From: Candidatus Devosia phytovorans
GTDB taxonomy: Bacteria; Pseudomonadota; Alphaproteobacteria; Rhizobiales; Devosiaceae
Direction: 5' to 3'
Length of the DNA stretch: 64,000 bases
NCBI GenBank assembly: GCA_029202405.1
Contig: CP119312.1
Location: 625,001-689,000, forward strand
Part shown: piece by piece, positions 8,133-17,416 of the stretch
Position numbering within the stretch: the stretch's first letter is position 1
Layout: every line of letters begins with the position of its first letter
Notes under the pieces: model-generated
Seen by the model: only the letters and a program-made list of their open reading frames with translations
Told to the model about the DNA's origin: nothing
Databases searched by the model: none
Made by a program: the position numbers and the translations under genes

Positions 8133-9758
8133 ATGACTGAGCGCCCGTCCGTCCTAGCCCCCTTTCGCCACGAGACATTTCGGCTGCTGTGGCTGGCGAC
8201 ACTGGTGTCCAATCTGGGTGGACTGGTGCAGTCGGTGGGTGCCGGCTGGATGATGACGACGCTGACCACGTCGCATAATATGGTGGCGCTGGTGCAGGCG
8301 TCGACGACGCTGCCGATCATGGTTTTTTCCATTGCTGCCGGGGCCCTGGCCGATAATTTCGATCGGCGAACGGTGATGATCATCGCCCAGAGTGGCATGA
8401 TGGTGGTGTCGCTGATACTGGCGGTACTTGCCTTCCTCGGTCTGCTTAACCCGTGGCTATTGCTCACTTTTACCTTCCTGATTGGCTGTGGCACGGCGTT
8501 GTTCAATCCGTCGTGGCAGGCGTCGATGGGCGATATCGTGCCGCGCAGCGACCTGCCGGGCGCCATCACGCTCAATGCCATGGGCTTCAACATGATGCGC
8601 AGCGTCGGTCCGGCAGTGGGGGGCTTGATCGTGGCGGTCGCGGGTGCGGCGGCGGCCTTTGCAGTCAATGCTTTTTCCTATGTACCCCTGCTGTTTGCGC
8701 TCAGCCGCTGGAAACCGGAGCGGGTGCCCAATCGGCTGCCGCGCGAGAATTTCGGCAGCGCCATGTGGGCCGGCATCCGCTATGTGTCGCTGTCGCCAAA
8801 CCTCACCACAGTGCTGTTGCGCGGCTTCCTGTTCGGCTTTTCGGCCACGGCAATCCTGGCGCTTTTGCCTTCGGTGGCAGCCGATTACGTGGGGGGCGGC
8901 GCGTTGGCCTATGGCACGCTGCTGGGCTGTTTCGGGCTCGGGGCGATTGGCGGGGCGTTTCTCAATGGCCGTATTCGCGAGCGGTTCAGTAACGAGATCA
9001 TCGTGCGGCTGGCCTGCGTGGGTTTTGCGCTGAGCAGTGTGGCGCTGGGCTATAGCCGCGATCCGTTGCTGAGCCATTTTGCGCTCATTCCGGCGGGCGC
9101 CTGCTGGGTGCTGGCGCTGAGCCTGTTCAATGTTTCCATCCAGCTGTCGTCACCGCGCTGGGTGGTGGGGCGGGCGCTATCGCTCTATCAGACTGCAACA
9201 TTTGGCGGCATGGCAGCGGGTAGCTGGATCTGGGGCCTGAGCGCCGATGCGATCGGACCGGACATGGCGCTGGCCATTGCAGGAGCGACCATGCTGGCCT
9301 GCGCGCTGGTGGGTTTCCGCCTGCCACTGCCGCAATTCAATGCGCGCGATCTCAATCCTCTCAATACGTTCAACGAGCCGGTGCTCAAGCTCGACCTCCG
9401 ACCGCGCAGCGGGCCGATCATGGTGATGGTGGACTATCAGATCGATCAGGCGGACATCCCGCAATTTCTGGCGCTGATGCAGGATCGCCGGCATATCCGC
9501 ATTCGCGACGGGGCGCGGCAATGGGTGCTGCTGCGAGACCTCGAACATCCAGAAACCTGGACCGAGAGCTACCACGTTCCGACCTGGATCGACTATGTGC
9601 GGCATAATCTGCGGCGTACCAAGGCGGATGCGGACAATATCGAGCAGTTGCGGGCGCTACATCGCGGGGCCGAACTGCCGCAGGCGCGGCGCTTCATCGA
9701 ACGGCAGACGGTGCCACTGGATGACGATACGCCGCTGCGCGAAACCCCTGAAGTTTAA
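8133..9758 (+). CDS. MFS exporter (EntS-like) with fused C-terminal domain
   Basis: A 541-residue protein. Residues 1 to about 405 form a major facilitator of the MFS_3/enterobactin-exporter type with about 12 helices (DNFDRRTVM is the loop 2-3 signature). The last about 130 residues (MVMVDYQIDQADIPQFLALM to the end) are soluble and resemble the ferredoxin-like tail seen on many rhizobial members of this family, similar to antibiotic-biosynthesis monooxygenase folds. Proton-driven export of a drug or siderophore is likely. A good AAGGAAG ribosome site precedes the ATG. It is a lone gene, convergent with phoB. Confidence 0.85.
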   Translation: MTERPSVLAPFRHETFRLLWLATLVSNLGGLVQSVGAGWMMTTLTTSHNMVALVQASTTLPIMVFSIAAGALADNFDRRTVMIIAQSGMMVVSLILAVLAFLGLLNPWLLLTFTFLIGCGTALFNPSWQASMGDIVPRSDLPGAITLNAMGFNMMRSVGPAVGGLIVAVAGAAAAFAVNAFSYVPLLFALSRWKPERVPNRLPRENFGSAMWAGIRYVSLSPNLTTVLLRGFLFGFSATAILALLPSVAADYVGGGALAYGTLLGCFGLGAIGGAFLNGRIRERFSNEIIVRLACVGFALSSVALGYSRDPLLSHFALIPAGACWVLALSLFNVSIQLSSPRWVVGRALSLYQTATFGGMAAGSWIWGLSADAIGPDMALAIAGATMLACALVGFRLPLPQFNARDLNPLNTFNEPVLKLDLRPRSGPIMVMVDYQIDQADIPQFLALMQDRRHIRIRDGARQWVLLRDLEHPETWTESYHVPTWIDYVRHNLRRTKADADNIEQLRALHRGAELPQARRFIERQTVPLDDDTPLRETPEV

Positions 9759-9781
9759 TCCCCATTTCGGCCGCGCATAAC

Positions 9782-9811
9782 AAGTCATCCCCGCCGGTGC
9801 GGGATTGACTT
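9782..9811. terminator. Possible bidirectional hairpin between MFS gene and phoB
   Basis: Arms AAGTCA and TGACTT enclose CCCGC/GCGGG around loop CGGT. It lies between two convergent genes and lacks a clear T run, so it could equally be a dispersed palindromic repeat. Confidence 0.4.
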
Positions 9812-9839
9812 AAATTGATGCCCTCGATTGTTCTCGAGG

Positions 9840-10541
9840 TCAGGCCACCTGGGCGAAGCGTTCGTCGAAGGCGTAGCCGGCGCCGCGGACGGTGCGGATC
9901 GGGTCGGTTTCGCGGCCGCGGTTGATGGCGCGGCGCAGGCGGCCGATATGGACGTCGACCGTGCGTTCGTCGACATAGACGTCATTGCCCCAGACGCCGT
10001 CGAGCAATTGCTCACGCGAATAGACGCGGCCAGGGTGGCGCATCAAATATTCGAGCAGGCGATATTCGGTGGGGCCGAGATGGACGTCGCGATTGGCGCG
10101 GCGCACGCGGTGGGTGGTGCGATCGAGTTCGAGATCGCCGACCTTGAGGGCGGCGGTGACGAGATTGGGATTGGCGCGGCGCAGCAGGGCGTGGATGCGG
10201 GCGACCAGCTCGGGCACGGAGAAGGGCTTGACGATATAGTCGTCAGCGCCGGTCGAGAGGCCGCGGACGCGTTCTTCTTCCTCGCCGCGAGCGGTGAGCA
10301 TGATGATCGGCACGCGGGCGGTTTCCTCGCGGGCGCGCAGCCGACGGCAGAGTTCGATGCCGGAGATTTCGGGCAGCATCCAGTCAAGAAGGATCAGGTC
10401 AGGCAGCTTTTCCTGGATGGCGTGCTGGGCCTCGTCGCCGGTTTCGGCGGTGACGACGCGGAAGCCCTCGGCCTCGAGATTGTAGCGCAGCAGGATGGCG
10501 ATATCGCCCTCGTCTTCGACAACGAGAATAGTCGCGGGCAT
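9840..10541 (-). CDS. phoB: Phosphate regulon response regulator PhoB
   Basis: A 233-residue OmpR-type response regulator. The receiver domain (residues about 1-120) has the phosphoacceptor Asp53 (LILLDWMLPE), Asp10/Glu11 and Lys in IVKPFS; the C-terminal winged helix binds Pho boxes (RTVDVHIGRLRRAINR). It is the last gene of pstSCAB-phoU-phoB, which identifies it as PhoB rather than another OmpR family member. When phosphate is scarce it activates pstS and other genes. Its usual kinase PhoR is not in this window, so it must be encoded elsewhere. Confidence 0.95.
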   Translation of the reverse strand: MPATILVVEDEGDIAILLRYNLEAEGFRVVTAETGDEAQHAIQEKLPDLILLDWMLPEISGIELCRRLRAREETARVPIIMLTARGEEEERVRGLSTGADDYIVKPFSVPELVARIHALLRRANPNLVTAALKVGDLELDRTTHRVRRANRDVHLGPTEYRLLEYLMRHPGRVYSREQLLDGVWGNDVYVDERTVDVHIGRLRRAINRGRETDPIRTVRGAGYAFDERFAQVA

Positions 10542-10656
10542 AGGCGTGCTCCATCAAACGGCAGTCACGGCTGCCGTCAGTACAATTCAATGAGGACCAT
10601 CACCCCTGTAATGCCCCCGAGAGGGGATGATGGTCCGGTGCGGGATATTCCAGGCT

Positions 10657-11358
10657 TTATGCCTTGATCTGGGTGCGGTGCAGATCCTGCTCGTCGGCGG
10701 TCAGCTGCTTGCCGGTCTGCAGATAATAGGCCCGTTCGGCAATATTGGTGGCGTGGTCGCCGATGCGTTCCAGGCTCTTGGCGCAGAACAGCAGGTGGGT
10801 ACAGGCGGTGATGTTGCGCGGATCCTCGAGCATATAGGTCAGGAGTTCGCGGAACAGGGAGGTGTACATGGCGTCGACTTCGTCGTCGCGGTTGCAGACT
10901 TCCACGGCAGCAGCAGAATTGCGGCTGGCATAGGCGTCCAGGGCATCCTTGATCTGGCGCAGCACAAGGGCGGTCATGTTCTTGACGCCATTGTAGAAGG
11001 TGGGCTGCAGGGTGATGCCTTCGAGCTTGAGCGAGCGGCGGGCCAGCTGCTTGGCCATATCACCGACGCGTTCCAGGTCGGAAGCGACGTGGATCGAGGT
11101 GACGATGGCGCGCAGGTCCGATGCCATGGGCTGGCGGCGGGCGATCATCGAGACGGCGGTCTCGTCGATATTGCGCTGCATGTCGTCGATGCGCTGGTCG
11201 GCGATGATGGTGACGTCAGCCAGTTCGCGGTCAAGCTTGAGCAGGGACTTGGTCCCGTTGTCGATGGCGACCTCGACCTGACCGCCCATTTCGGCGATCA
11301 TCTGGGCGAGGGCAACGAGTTCGTCATTGTAGGACGAAACGATATGTTCGGTGGCCAT
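10657..11358 (-). CDS. phoU: Phosphate uptake regulator PhoU
   Basis: A 233-residue, all-helical protein with the two repeated three-helix bundles of PhoU. Each repeat carries the metal-binding acidic motif region (ERVGDMAKQLARR and ERIGDHATNIAER). PhoU links the transporter PstSCAB to the kinase PhoR and dampens phosphate uptake and Pho signalling. It follows pstB by 16 bases and precedes phoB by about 115 bases. The full length and both motifs are intact. Confidence 0.95.
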   Translation of the reverse strand: MATEHIVSSYNDELVALAQMIAEMGGQVEVAIDNGTKSLLKLDRELADVTIIADQRIDDMQRNIDETAVSMIARRQPMASDLRAIVTSIHVASDLERVGDMAKQLARRSLKLEGITLQPTFYNGVKNMTALVLRQIKDALDAYASRNSAAAVEVCNRDDEVDAMYTSLFRELLTYMLEDPRNITACTHLLFCAKSLERIGDHATNIAERAYYLQTGKQLTADEQDLHRTQIKA

Positions 11359-11374
11359 AGTGGTGTCCTGATCC

Positions 11375-12211
11375 TTAGCCGATACGGCCCATGATATAGT
11401 CCTGGGTCTGCTTGTTGACCGGATTGGTGAAGATGTCTTCGGTGACGCCTTCCTCGATCAGATTGCCCAGGTGGAAGAAAGCCGTCTTCTGCGAGACGCG
11501 GGCGGCCTGCTGCATGGAGTGGGTAACGATGACGATGGTGTAGTTTTCACGCAGTTCGTCGATCAGTTCCTCGATGATGGCGGTGGCGATCGGATCGAGG
11601 GCCGAGCAGGGCTCGTCCATCAGGATGACTTCCGGGCCAACGGCGATGGCGCGGGCGATGCACAGGCGCTGCTGCTGACCGCCGGAGAGACCAGTGCCGG
11701 GCTCGGCCAGGCGATCCTTGACCTCTTCGAAAAGGCCGGCCTTGCGGAGCGAGGACACGACGATCTCGTCCAGGTCGGTCTTGGACTTGGCAAGGCCATG
11801 GATACGCGGGCCATAGGCGACGTTGTCGTAGATCGACTTGGGGAAGGGATTGGGCTTCTGGAAAACCATGCCGATACGGGCGCGCAGTTCCACGACGTCA
11901 AGATCGGGAGCATAGATGTCTTCGCCGTCGAGCTTGATCGTACCGCCGACCTTGGCGCCTTCGATCGTGTCGTTCATGCGATTGATGCAGCGCAGGAAGG
12001 TCGACTTGCCGCAGCCCGAAGGTCCGATGAAGGACGTCACGGCACGGTCCGGGATCTGGATCGAGATGCCGTGCAGGGCCTGCTTCTGACCATAGTGGAC
12101 GGTGACGTCCTTGGCGGTCAGGCGGATGGGGCGTTCGATCGCGTCAGTCGGGTTCATGGCAGTGTTCACAGTCTGCTGAGTCATTTTCACTTTGCCGGCA
12201 AGCATATCCAT
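11375..12211 (-). CDS. pstB: Phosphate ABC transporter ATP-binding protein PstB
   Basis: A 278-residue ATPase. It has Walker A (GPSGCGKST), a Q loop, the signature LSGGQQQR, Walker B (VILMDEPCSALDP) and the H loop (IVTHSM). It energises phosphate import by PstCA. The chosen ATG at 12211 has AAGGA nine bases upstream; ATGs at 12205 and 12184 are possible alternatives. It follows pstA by 14 bases and lies in the six-gene pst-pho unit. Confidence 0.95.
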   Translation of the reverse strand: MDMLAGKVKMTQQTVNTAMNPTDAIERPIRLTAKDVTVHYGQKQALHGISIQIPDRAVTSFIGPSGCGKSTFLRCINRMNDTIEGAKVGGTIKLDGEDIYAPDLDVVELRARIGMVFQKPNPFPKSIYDNVAYGPRIHGLAKSKTDLDEIVVSSLRKAGLFEEVKDRLAEPGTGLSGGQQQRLCIARAIAVGPEVILMDEPCSALDPIATAIIEELIDELRENYTIVIVTHSMQQAARVSQKTAFFHLGNLIEEGVTEDIFTNPVNKQTQDYIMGRIG

Positions 12212-12225
12212 TTGGACTAATCCTT

Positions 12226-13590
12226 CTAAGCGCGTTTTTCGAGGCGCGTGCGCAGGAAGATTGCGATGGCGTTCAGGGCGATCATGAAGCCGAGCAGCAC
12301 GAGAATGGCAGCGGATGTGCGGGCTTCAAAGAAGTTGCGGTTTTCATTGCCCTGCCAGAGGTAAATCTGGACGGGGAGGGCGGTAGCCTGATCCACGGGT
12401 GTGCCCGGGACGGCGGCGACGAAGGCGTTCATGCCGATCAGCAGGAGCGGGGCGGTTTCACCCAGGGCCTGAGCGACACCGATGATGGTGGCAGTCAGGA
12501 TCGAGGGGAAAGTGACCGGCAGCACATGGTGGAAGACCATCTGCGTACGGCTCGCGCCCATGCCGAGGGCCGCCTGGCGAAGGGCGGGAGAGACGCCGCG
12601 CAGGGCAGCACGGGTGGCGATGATGATAGTGGGCAGGGTCATCAGGGTCAGCACCAGACCACCGGCGAGCGGCGCCGACAGGGGCAGGCGGAACCAGTTG
12701 ATGAAGACTGCAGCGCCGAGCAGGCCGAAGACGATGGAGGGCACGGCGGCGAGGTTGTTGATGTTGACTTCGATCAGGTCAGTCAGACGCGACTTGGGTG
12801 CGAATTCTTCGAGATAGATCGCGCTGCCCACGCCCAACGGCACGGCCAGGATGATGACAATGAGCATCATCCAGAGCGAACCCATGAGGGCGCCGAGAAG
12901 ACCAGCGGAGGCTGGAGCGGAGCGCGAGTCGACGTTGGTGAACAGCGACCAGGCAAAGCCCTGGGTAATGGTGCCGTTTTCCTCGAATGTATCGATCAGG
13001 GCACGGGTCGGCGCGGCCAGCTGCTGCTGGTTGTCACCCAGTTCGCGATTGATATTGCCCTTGACCCAGTTGTCGGCATTTGCCGAGGCGAGGACGTCGA
13101 CTTCAACGGTCTGGCCAAGCAGGCTGGGGTTGTCGACAAAAATCTGGCGAATGCGGTGACGTGCGTCGGTTTCGGCGATGGTCAACAGCTGGCGGGCATC
13201 AATCTCGTAGCCGGCAGGAGCTTCCTGACGGAGCGAGGCCTCGACGATATTGTTCCAGTTGAGCATGGCGACCTGACGCTGCCAGGCCAGGTTGGCGGCG
13301 CGGAAGTCGGCATCGGACTGGCCGGCGATGCGGGCCGGTGGTGGATCGAGATTGATGACGGATTCGTCGAAGGTGACCGTCAGGTGCAGGTTGGACTGCG
13401 TAAAGGCCGGGATGCCCTTGGCCAGGACGTCGGCAAAGAGAATGGCGACGAAGCCGAGTGCTGCGACGATGGCGACGATACCACAGTTGCGGAAGATGGT
13501 TTCGCTCAGGTGGCGGCGACGCAGGCCGGCCCGGATACGCTGGGTGCGCTCGTTAACCGCCGGGGACGGGTTGGTGACTTTGGTGGTCAT
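12226..13590 (-). CDS. pstA: Phosphate ABC transporter permease PstA
   Basis: A 454-residue permease. The N-terminal part has one helix (residues about 35-55) and a periplasmic stretch of about 200 residues of the DUF3333 type common in alphaproteobacterial PstA; the C-terminal half is the six-helix MetI-like domain with the EAA loop (AALRGVSPALRQAALGMGAS). The start at 13590 overlaps the pstC stop by four bases (ATGA), showing translational coupling. The frame is open 18 codons further upstream, but this coupled ATG is preferred. Confidence 0.93.
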   Translation of the reverse strand: MTTKVTNPSPAVNERTQRIRAGLRRRHLSETIFRNCGIVAIVAALGFVAILFADVLAKGIPAFTQSNLHLTVTFDESVINLDPPPARIAGQSDADFRAANLAWQRQVAMLNWNNIVEASLRQEAPAGYEIDARQLLTIAETDARHRIRQIFVDNPSLLGQTVEVDVLASANADNWVKGNINRELGDNQQQLAAPTRALIDTFEENGTITQGFAWSLFTNVDSRSAPASAGLLGALMGSLWMMLIVIILAVPLGVGSAIYLEEFAPKSRLTDLIEVNINNLAAVPSIVFGLLGAAVFINWFRLPLSAPLAGGLVLTLMTLPTIIIATRAALRGVSPALRQAALGMGASRTQMVFHHVLPVTFPSILTATIIGVAQALGETAPLLLIGMNAFVAAVPGTPVDQATALPVQIYLWQGNENRNFFEARTSAAILVLLGFMIALNAIAIFLRTRLEKRA

Positions 13591-14972
13591 TCGTACTGCT
13601 CCCGGAAGCGGCGGACGATGTAGAGGGCAACGACGTTGAGGCAAAGGGTCATCACAAAGAGGGTGAGACCAAGAGCGAAGGCAACCAAGGACTGGGGGCC
13701 GGTGAAATCGGTGTCGCCGGTGAGCTGGTTGACGATGGAGACGGTGATGGTGGAGACCGGCTCGAGCGGATTGCCACGCAGGATGGGCGCATTGCCGGCG
13801 GCGAGCACCACGATCATGGTTTCACCGATGGCGCGGCTGACGGCCAGCAGGAAGGCGCCGACGATGCCGGGGAGGGCCGCAGGTAGCAGCACGTTGCGAA
13901 TGGTTTCGGATTTGGTGGCGCCCAGGCCATAGGCACCATCACGCAGGGTGCGCGGCACCTGGTTGAGGATGTCGTCGCTGAGCGAGGAAATGAAGGGGAT
14001 GATCATCACGCCCATGACGAGGCCGGCGGTGAGAGCGCTGGTGGCACTGACGGAGAGGCCGACCGCAGAGCCGGTATCGCGCAGGAAGGGGCCCACGGTC
14101 ACCAGGGCGAAGAAGCCGTAGACGATGGTGGGGATGCCGGCGAGAATTTCGATGATCGGCTTGACCACGGCGCGAACCGTGCGATGGGCATATTGGCTGA
14201 GATAGATCGCCGCCATCAGGCCGACAGGGACTGCCACGAGCATGGCGATCAGCGAGATCATCAGGGTGCCCGAGAGCAGGGGCAGTAGGCCATATTGACC
14301 AGCATCACCAGTGCCGGTGGACGAGAATTTCGGAGCCCAGACGGTGCCGAAGAAGAAGTCCAGCGGGTTGATGAAGGTGAAGAAACGGAAGGCTTCGGTG
14401 ACGAGGGAGGCGACGATGCCGACAGTGGTGAGGATGGCCACGGCAGAGCAAGCGAGCAAAGCCAGATTGACGGCACGCTCGACCTCGTTGCGGGCCCGAA
14501 GACGCGGCGCAATGCGGCCACGGGCATAGAGCAGTCCGAGGACCCCGAGACCAGCTGCGGCGCCGATCATGATCAGGAAGTTGAGGAGCTGGAAGCGGGC
14601 AACGCTTTCACCGGCAGCCTGTTCGAAGGGCTGCAGCTCGCCAGCCACGCCGAAGCCGGAAGCCAGGTCGCGGATGCGCGCCAGCTGGGAATTGAGGCCG
14701 GCCTGGTTGAGGTTGGCGATTACGTCAGCCGGAATCTGGGAGACAATGTACCAGCGCTCGACGCCCGGGGAGAAATAGGCCCAGAGAGCCAGAATGAGCA
14801 GGGCGGGAAGCAGCGTCCAGATAATGACCAGCGATGCATGATACTGCGGTCGCGAGTGGACCTTGGATGCTGTGGCTGTGCCGCCGACAAGGGCGCGGCT
14901 CTTGGTCCATCCGACCTGATAGGCGAAGCCAAGCATGACGATAAGGAGACCGGCTACGATGACGGTGTTCAC
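13587..14972 (-). CDS. pstC: Phosphate ABC transporter permease PstC
   Basis: A 461-residue permease, longer than the E. coli protein because of an N-terminal region with three extra hydrophobic segments and a periplasmic domain (residues about 60-130). The MetI-like permease domain fills the C-terminal half, with the EAA loop at PRTLRDGAYGLGATKSE. It pairs with PstA to form the membrane channel for phosphate. pstS lies 71 bases upstream and pstA overlaps its stop. Confidence 0.93.
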   Translation of the reverse strand: MNTVIVAGLLIVMLGFAYQVGWTKSRALVGGTATASKVHSRPQYHASLVIIWTLLPALLILALWAYFSPGVERWYIVSQIPADVIANLNQAGLNSQLARIRDLASGFGVAGELQPFEQAAGESVARFQLLNFLIMIGAAAGLGVLGLLYARGRIAPRLRARNEVERAVNLALLACSAVAILTTVGIVASLVTEAFRFFTFINPLDFFFGTVWAPKFSSTGTGDAGQYGLLPLLSGTLMISLIAMLVAVPVGLMAAIYLSQYAHRTVRAVVKPIIEILAGIPTIVYGFFALVTVGPFLRDTGSAVGLSVSATSALTAGLVMGVMIIPFISSLSDDILNQVPRTLRDGAYGLGATKSETIRNVLLPAALPGIVGAFLLAVSRAIGETMIVVLAAGNAPILRGNPLEPVSTITVSIVNQLTGDTDFTGPQSLVAFALGLTLFVMTLCLNVVALYIVRRFREQYE

Positions 14973-15043
14973 TTTGGCTGGCTTTCCTTGCTGGCCGCGG
15001 AAGAGAGGTGGGGCCGCGCCATTGGCGCAGCCCCGGAATATTC

Positions 15044-16057
15044 TTACTGCTGGAAGGCAGCGAGGACTTCAGCGGTCTTTTCAGCAGGCTGCGGGATCAG
15101 GCCAGCAGCTTCGAGAGCGCCGCCCGAACCCGAAACGCCTTCCGACAGGAAGAACTCGGTGTATTCAGCCAGGCCAGGGATGGTGCCGATGTGCTCGCCC
15201 TTGACGTAGAAGAACAGGGGACGCGAAACCGGGTATTCGCCCGAAGCGACGGTTTCCAGCGACGGCGTGATGCCATCGACGGTTGCGACCTTGAGGGTGT
15301 CCTTGTTCTGCTCGTAGAAGGAGAGACCGAACACGCCAACGGTGTTGGCATCCGAGGTCAGACGAGCCAGAGTTTCGGTGTAGTCACCGGCGATTTCAAC
15401 AACCACGTCCTGACGGAAGGTAGTTTCGACGGCTTCGATTTCGTCGTCCGACAGGCCTTCGGGCAGTTCAGCAGCTTCGGCGCCAGGGGTCACGACGCGT
15501 TCCTGGAACACTTCGCGGGTGCCGTGGTTCGAGCCGGGGATCGCGAGGGCGATCGGCTGGGCCGGGAGCGACGGGTCGATCTGATCCCAGGTGGTGTAGG
15601 GGTTGTCGACGAGTTCGCCATCAACCGGAACCTTGGCGGCGATTGCCTTGAAGACCTGAACCGGGGTCAGGGCGAAATCAGCACCCGAAGCAGAGGAAGC
15701 GAAGACGATGCCGTCGAAGCCGAACTGGATTTCGCGGATGTCGCTGACGCCATTGGCGGCGCAAGCTTCGCGCTCGCCGTCACGGATCGGACGCGATGCG
15801 TTTGCGATGTCGATGGTGTTTTCGCCAACGCCTTCACAGAACTGGCTGAAGCCGCCGCCGGTGCCGCCCGAGCCAACAACCGGGGTGTTGAATTCGGGGA
15901 AGGAAGCGCCGAATTCTTCGGCGACGATCGAGGCGAAGGGGAGAACGGTGGACGAACCAGCGATCTGGATGGTGTCACGCGACTGAGCGAAAGCGGCAGT
16001 CGTGCCGAAAGCGGCAAGCGCGATCACGGCGGCACTGGCGTGGAGTGCGATCTTCAT
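15044..16057 (-). CDS. pstS: Periplasmic phosphate-binding protein PstS
   Basis: A 337-residue binding protein with a Sec signal peptide (residues 1-24, ending AAFAQ). The phosphate-binding loops are visible (IAGSSTVLPF near residue 32, GSGGTGGGFSQF near residue 63, NASRPI, and GSNHGTREVF). PstS captures phosphate in the periplasm and hands it to PstCA. It is the first gene of the pst-pho unit. A Pho box lies about 120 bases upstream, so strong induction by phosphate starvation is expected. Confidence 0.95.
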   Translation of the reverse strand: MKIALHASAAVIALAAFGTTAAFAQSRDTIQIAGSSTVLPFASIVAEEFGASFPEFNTPVVGSGGTGGGFSQFCEGVGENTIDIANASRPIRDGEREACAANGVSDIREIQFGFDGIVFASSASGADFALTPVQVFKAIAAKVPVDGELVDNPYTTWDQIDPSLPAQPIALAIPGSNHGTREVFQERVVTPGAEAAELPEGLSDDEIEAVETTFRQDVVVEIAGDYTETLARLTSDANTVGVFGLSFYEQNKDTLKVATVDGITPSLETVASGEYPVSRPLFFYVKGEHIGTIPGLAEYTEFFLSEGVSGSGGALEAAGLIPQPAEKTAEVLAAFQQ

Positions 16058-16382
16058 AGGGATTTCCCTTTTTCGAATTCAGTTCAAATCTGGCTGGTCG
16101 GTCCGGCAGAGAGTTGCCCGGAACCGCCGTTGACGAGGGGGACCATATGAGGCCTCGACGACAGTTTTATTGCTGTTCCGTGACGCGTTTGTGACAGGTT
16201 AATACGATGATTTTCATCGCCTATTTACGAAACAAGCGGAATCGCAGGTCGTTATGTGACAGAGAAATGCGACAAGTTTCGACTGGTGCCCGATCCGGCT
16301 GGCCAAGGGCGCAGGGTCGGAATCTTCCAGGCTGTGATCGAAAGCCTAGCCGGGCAATGTGACAGTTGTACGAGACTTGCCG
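16058..16382. other. pst promoter region
   Basis: These 325 bases hold the PhoB site and the pstS leader but no credible gene. The distal part also forms the 3' flank of the iclR-type gene, and no clear terminator for that gene was seen. Confidence 0.6.
16180..16197 (-). promoter_or_regulatory. Pho box upstream of pstS
   Basis: On the minus strand the site reads CTGTCACAAACGCGTCAC: two seven-base half sites (CTGTCAC and GCGTCAC) spaced 11 bases apart, as in PhoB boxes. An AT-rich AATAAA about ten bases downstream could be the -10. Two more isolated CTGTCAC halves occur at 16256-16262 and 16359-16365. Confidence 0.8.
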
Positions 16383-17138
16383 CTAGCGGAGTAGCGGGCG
16401 GACATCTGCCTGGATCTTGCGCATCAGGGGCAGGAAGTTGGCGATCATATAGGAGGTCGAGGCACGCGCCGATTGGGCACCGATATTGAGTGCGGCAACG
16501 ATCTGGCCGGAGGCATTGAACAGAGGTACGGCGATCGAGCAGAGGCCAAGCTCAAGTTCTTCGTCGATGACGGCAAAACCCTGGGCGGCGATAACGGCAA
16601 GCTCGGTGGTCAGGGCGTCGAGATCAGCCTTGGTCCTTGCGGTATAGACGACGCGGTCGGAGCGTTCGAGAATATCGCGGGCGGCGGTTGGCGACATGGC
16701 GGCCAAGAGGATGCGACCCATTGAGGTGCAATATGCGGGCAGGCGAGCGCCGGCGCCCAGATTGATCGACATCACCCGACGATAGGAGGCGCGGGCGATG
16801 TAGAGAATTTCGGTGCCATCGAGCACGGCGGCCGAGGAACTTTCGTTGGTCTGGCCGGACAGCTCTTCGAGGAAGGGCTGAATCATGCGGGGCAGGGGCG
16901 TGGCGGCAAGATAGGAATGGCCCAGGTTGAGCACGCGGGGCGTCAGGCGAAAGAATTTGCCGTCGTAGCTAGCATAGCCGAGATGGGTCAGCGTCAACAG
17001 GCAGCGGCGGGCCGTGGCGCGTTCGAGACCGGTGCGATTGGCGACATCGGTGATCGAGAGGCTCGCGTGTTCCTCATCGAAACACTCGATGACGGAGAGG
17101 CCCTTGACCAGGCCATGGATAATGTCGCCTTCGCGCAT
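16383..17138 (-). CDS. IclR family transcriptional regulator (PcaR/PobR-like)
   Basis: A 251-residue regulator. The winged helix-turn-helix is at residues about 8-65 (SLSITDVANRTGLERATARRCL) and the IclR effector domain follows (residues 75-250). Features such as DEEHASLSI, SYLAATPLPRMIQPFLEEL and SSAAVLDGTEILYIAR place it with the PcaR/PcaU/PobR branch, which often controls aromatic catabolism. It is divergent from the RutA-like gene cluster, with only a tRNA gene in between, so it is a good candidate for its regulator. That link is inference. Confidence 0.85.
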   Translation of the reverse strand: MREGDIIHGLVKGLSVIECFDEEHASLSITDVANRTGLERATARRCLLTLTHLGYASYDGKFFRLTPRVLNLGHSYLAATPLPRMIQPFLEELSGQTNESSSAAVLDGTEILYIARASYRRVMSINLGAGARLPAYCTSMGRILLAAMSPTAARDILERSDRVVYTARTKADLDALTTELAVIAAQGFAVIDEELELGLCSIAVPLFNASGQIVAALNIGAQSARASTSYMIANFLPLMRKIQADVRPLLR

Positions 17139-17264
17139 GCTGGCTCCCGAATGCCTTGCTGGTACTTAGCCGAGCCTGAGGTGGGGCGCGATCAAAATCG
17201 CCATGGCCGGCGCGCGAGAATTCCCTCTTGCCAGTGGCTGTCACCCTGCTAAGAGGCGGAGCGT

Positions 17265-17340
17265 GGGCCTATAGCTCAATGGTTAGAGCCGACCGCTCAT
17301 AACGGTCTGGTTCCAGGTTCGAGTCCTGGTGGGCCCACCA
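17265..17340 (+). tRNA. tRNA with CAU anticodon, probably tRNA-Ile2
   Basis: A complete 76-base cloverleaf with encoded CCA. The acceptor stem pairs GGGCCTA with TGGGCCC (one G-T pair), and the anticodon stem GACCG/CGGTC encloses the loop CTCATAA with anticodon CAU. The T arm is CCAGG TTCGAGT CCTGG. CAU is shared by Met and by the lysidine-modified Ile2 tRNA; the GGGCC acceptor start is more like tRNA-Ile, whereas elongator Met tRNAs usually start GGC. It is not an initiator, since position 1-72 is paired. Confidence 0.9.
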
Positions 17341-17389
17341 CTTTCCGATTTCCTGTTCGCCGACTTCAATCGGCTCTCGCCCTGCGCCT

Positions 17390-17416
17390 GCGCGCCGTGA
17401 GAAAATCTCAGCGCGC
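17390..17416. promoter_or_regulatory. Inverted repeat before the RutA-like genes
   Basis: GCGCGC and TGAGA arms face TCTCA and GCGCGC around AAA, with a two-base bulge. It is placed between the tRNA and the first monooxygenase gene. It may be a tRNA transcript end or a regulator site; a second, wider pair (TTCCGATTT near 17344 and AAATCGGAA near 17418) surrounds it. No function is proven. Confidence 0.35.

Noticed and set aside
12526..13623. Open frame of 365 codons antisense to pstA
   Set aside because: Composition is typical of a shadow frame and the pstA reading is certain.
17265..17340. tRNA as an integration site for the adjacent catabolic locus
   Set aside because: No integrase gene is present and I saw no repeat of the tRNA 3' end elsewhere in the window.
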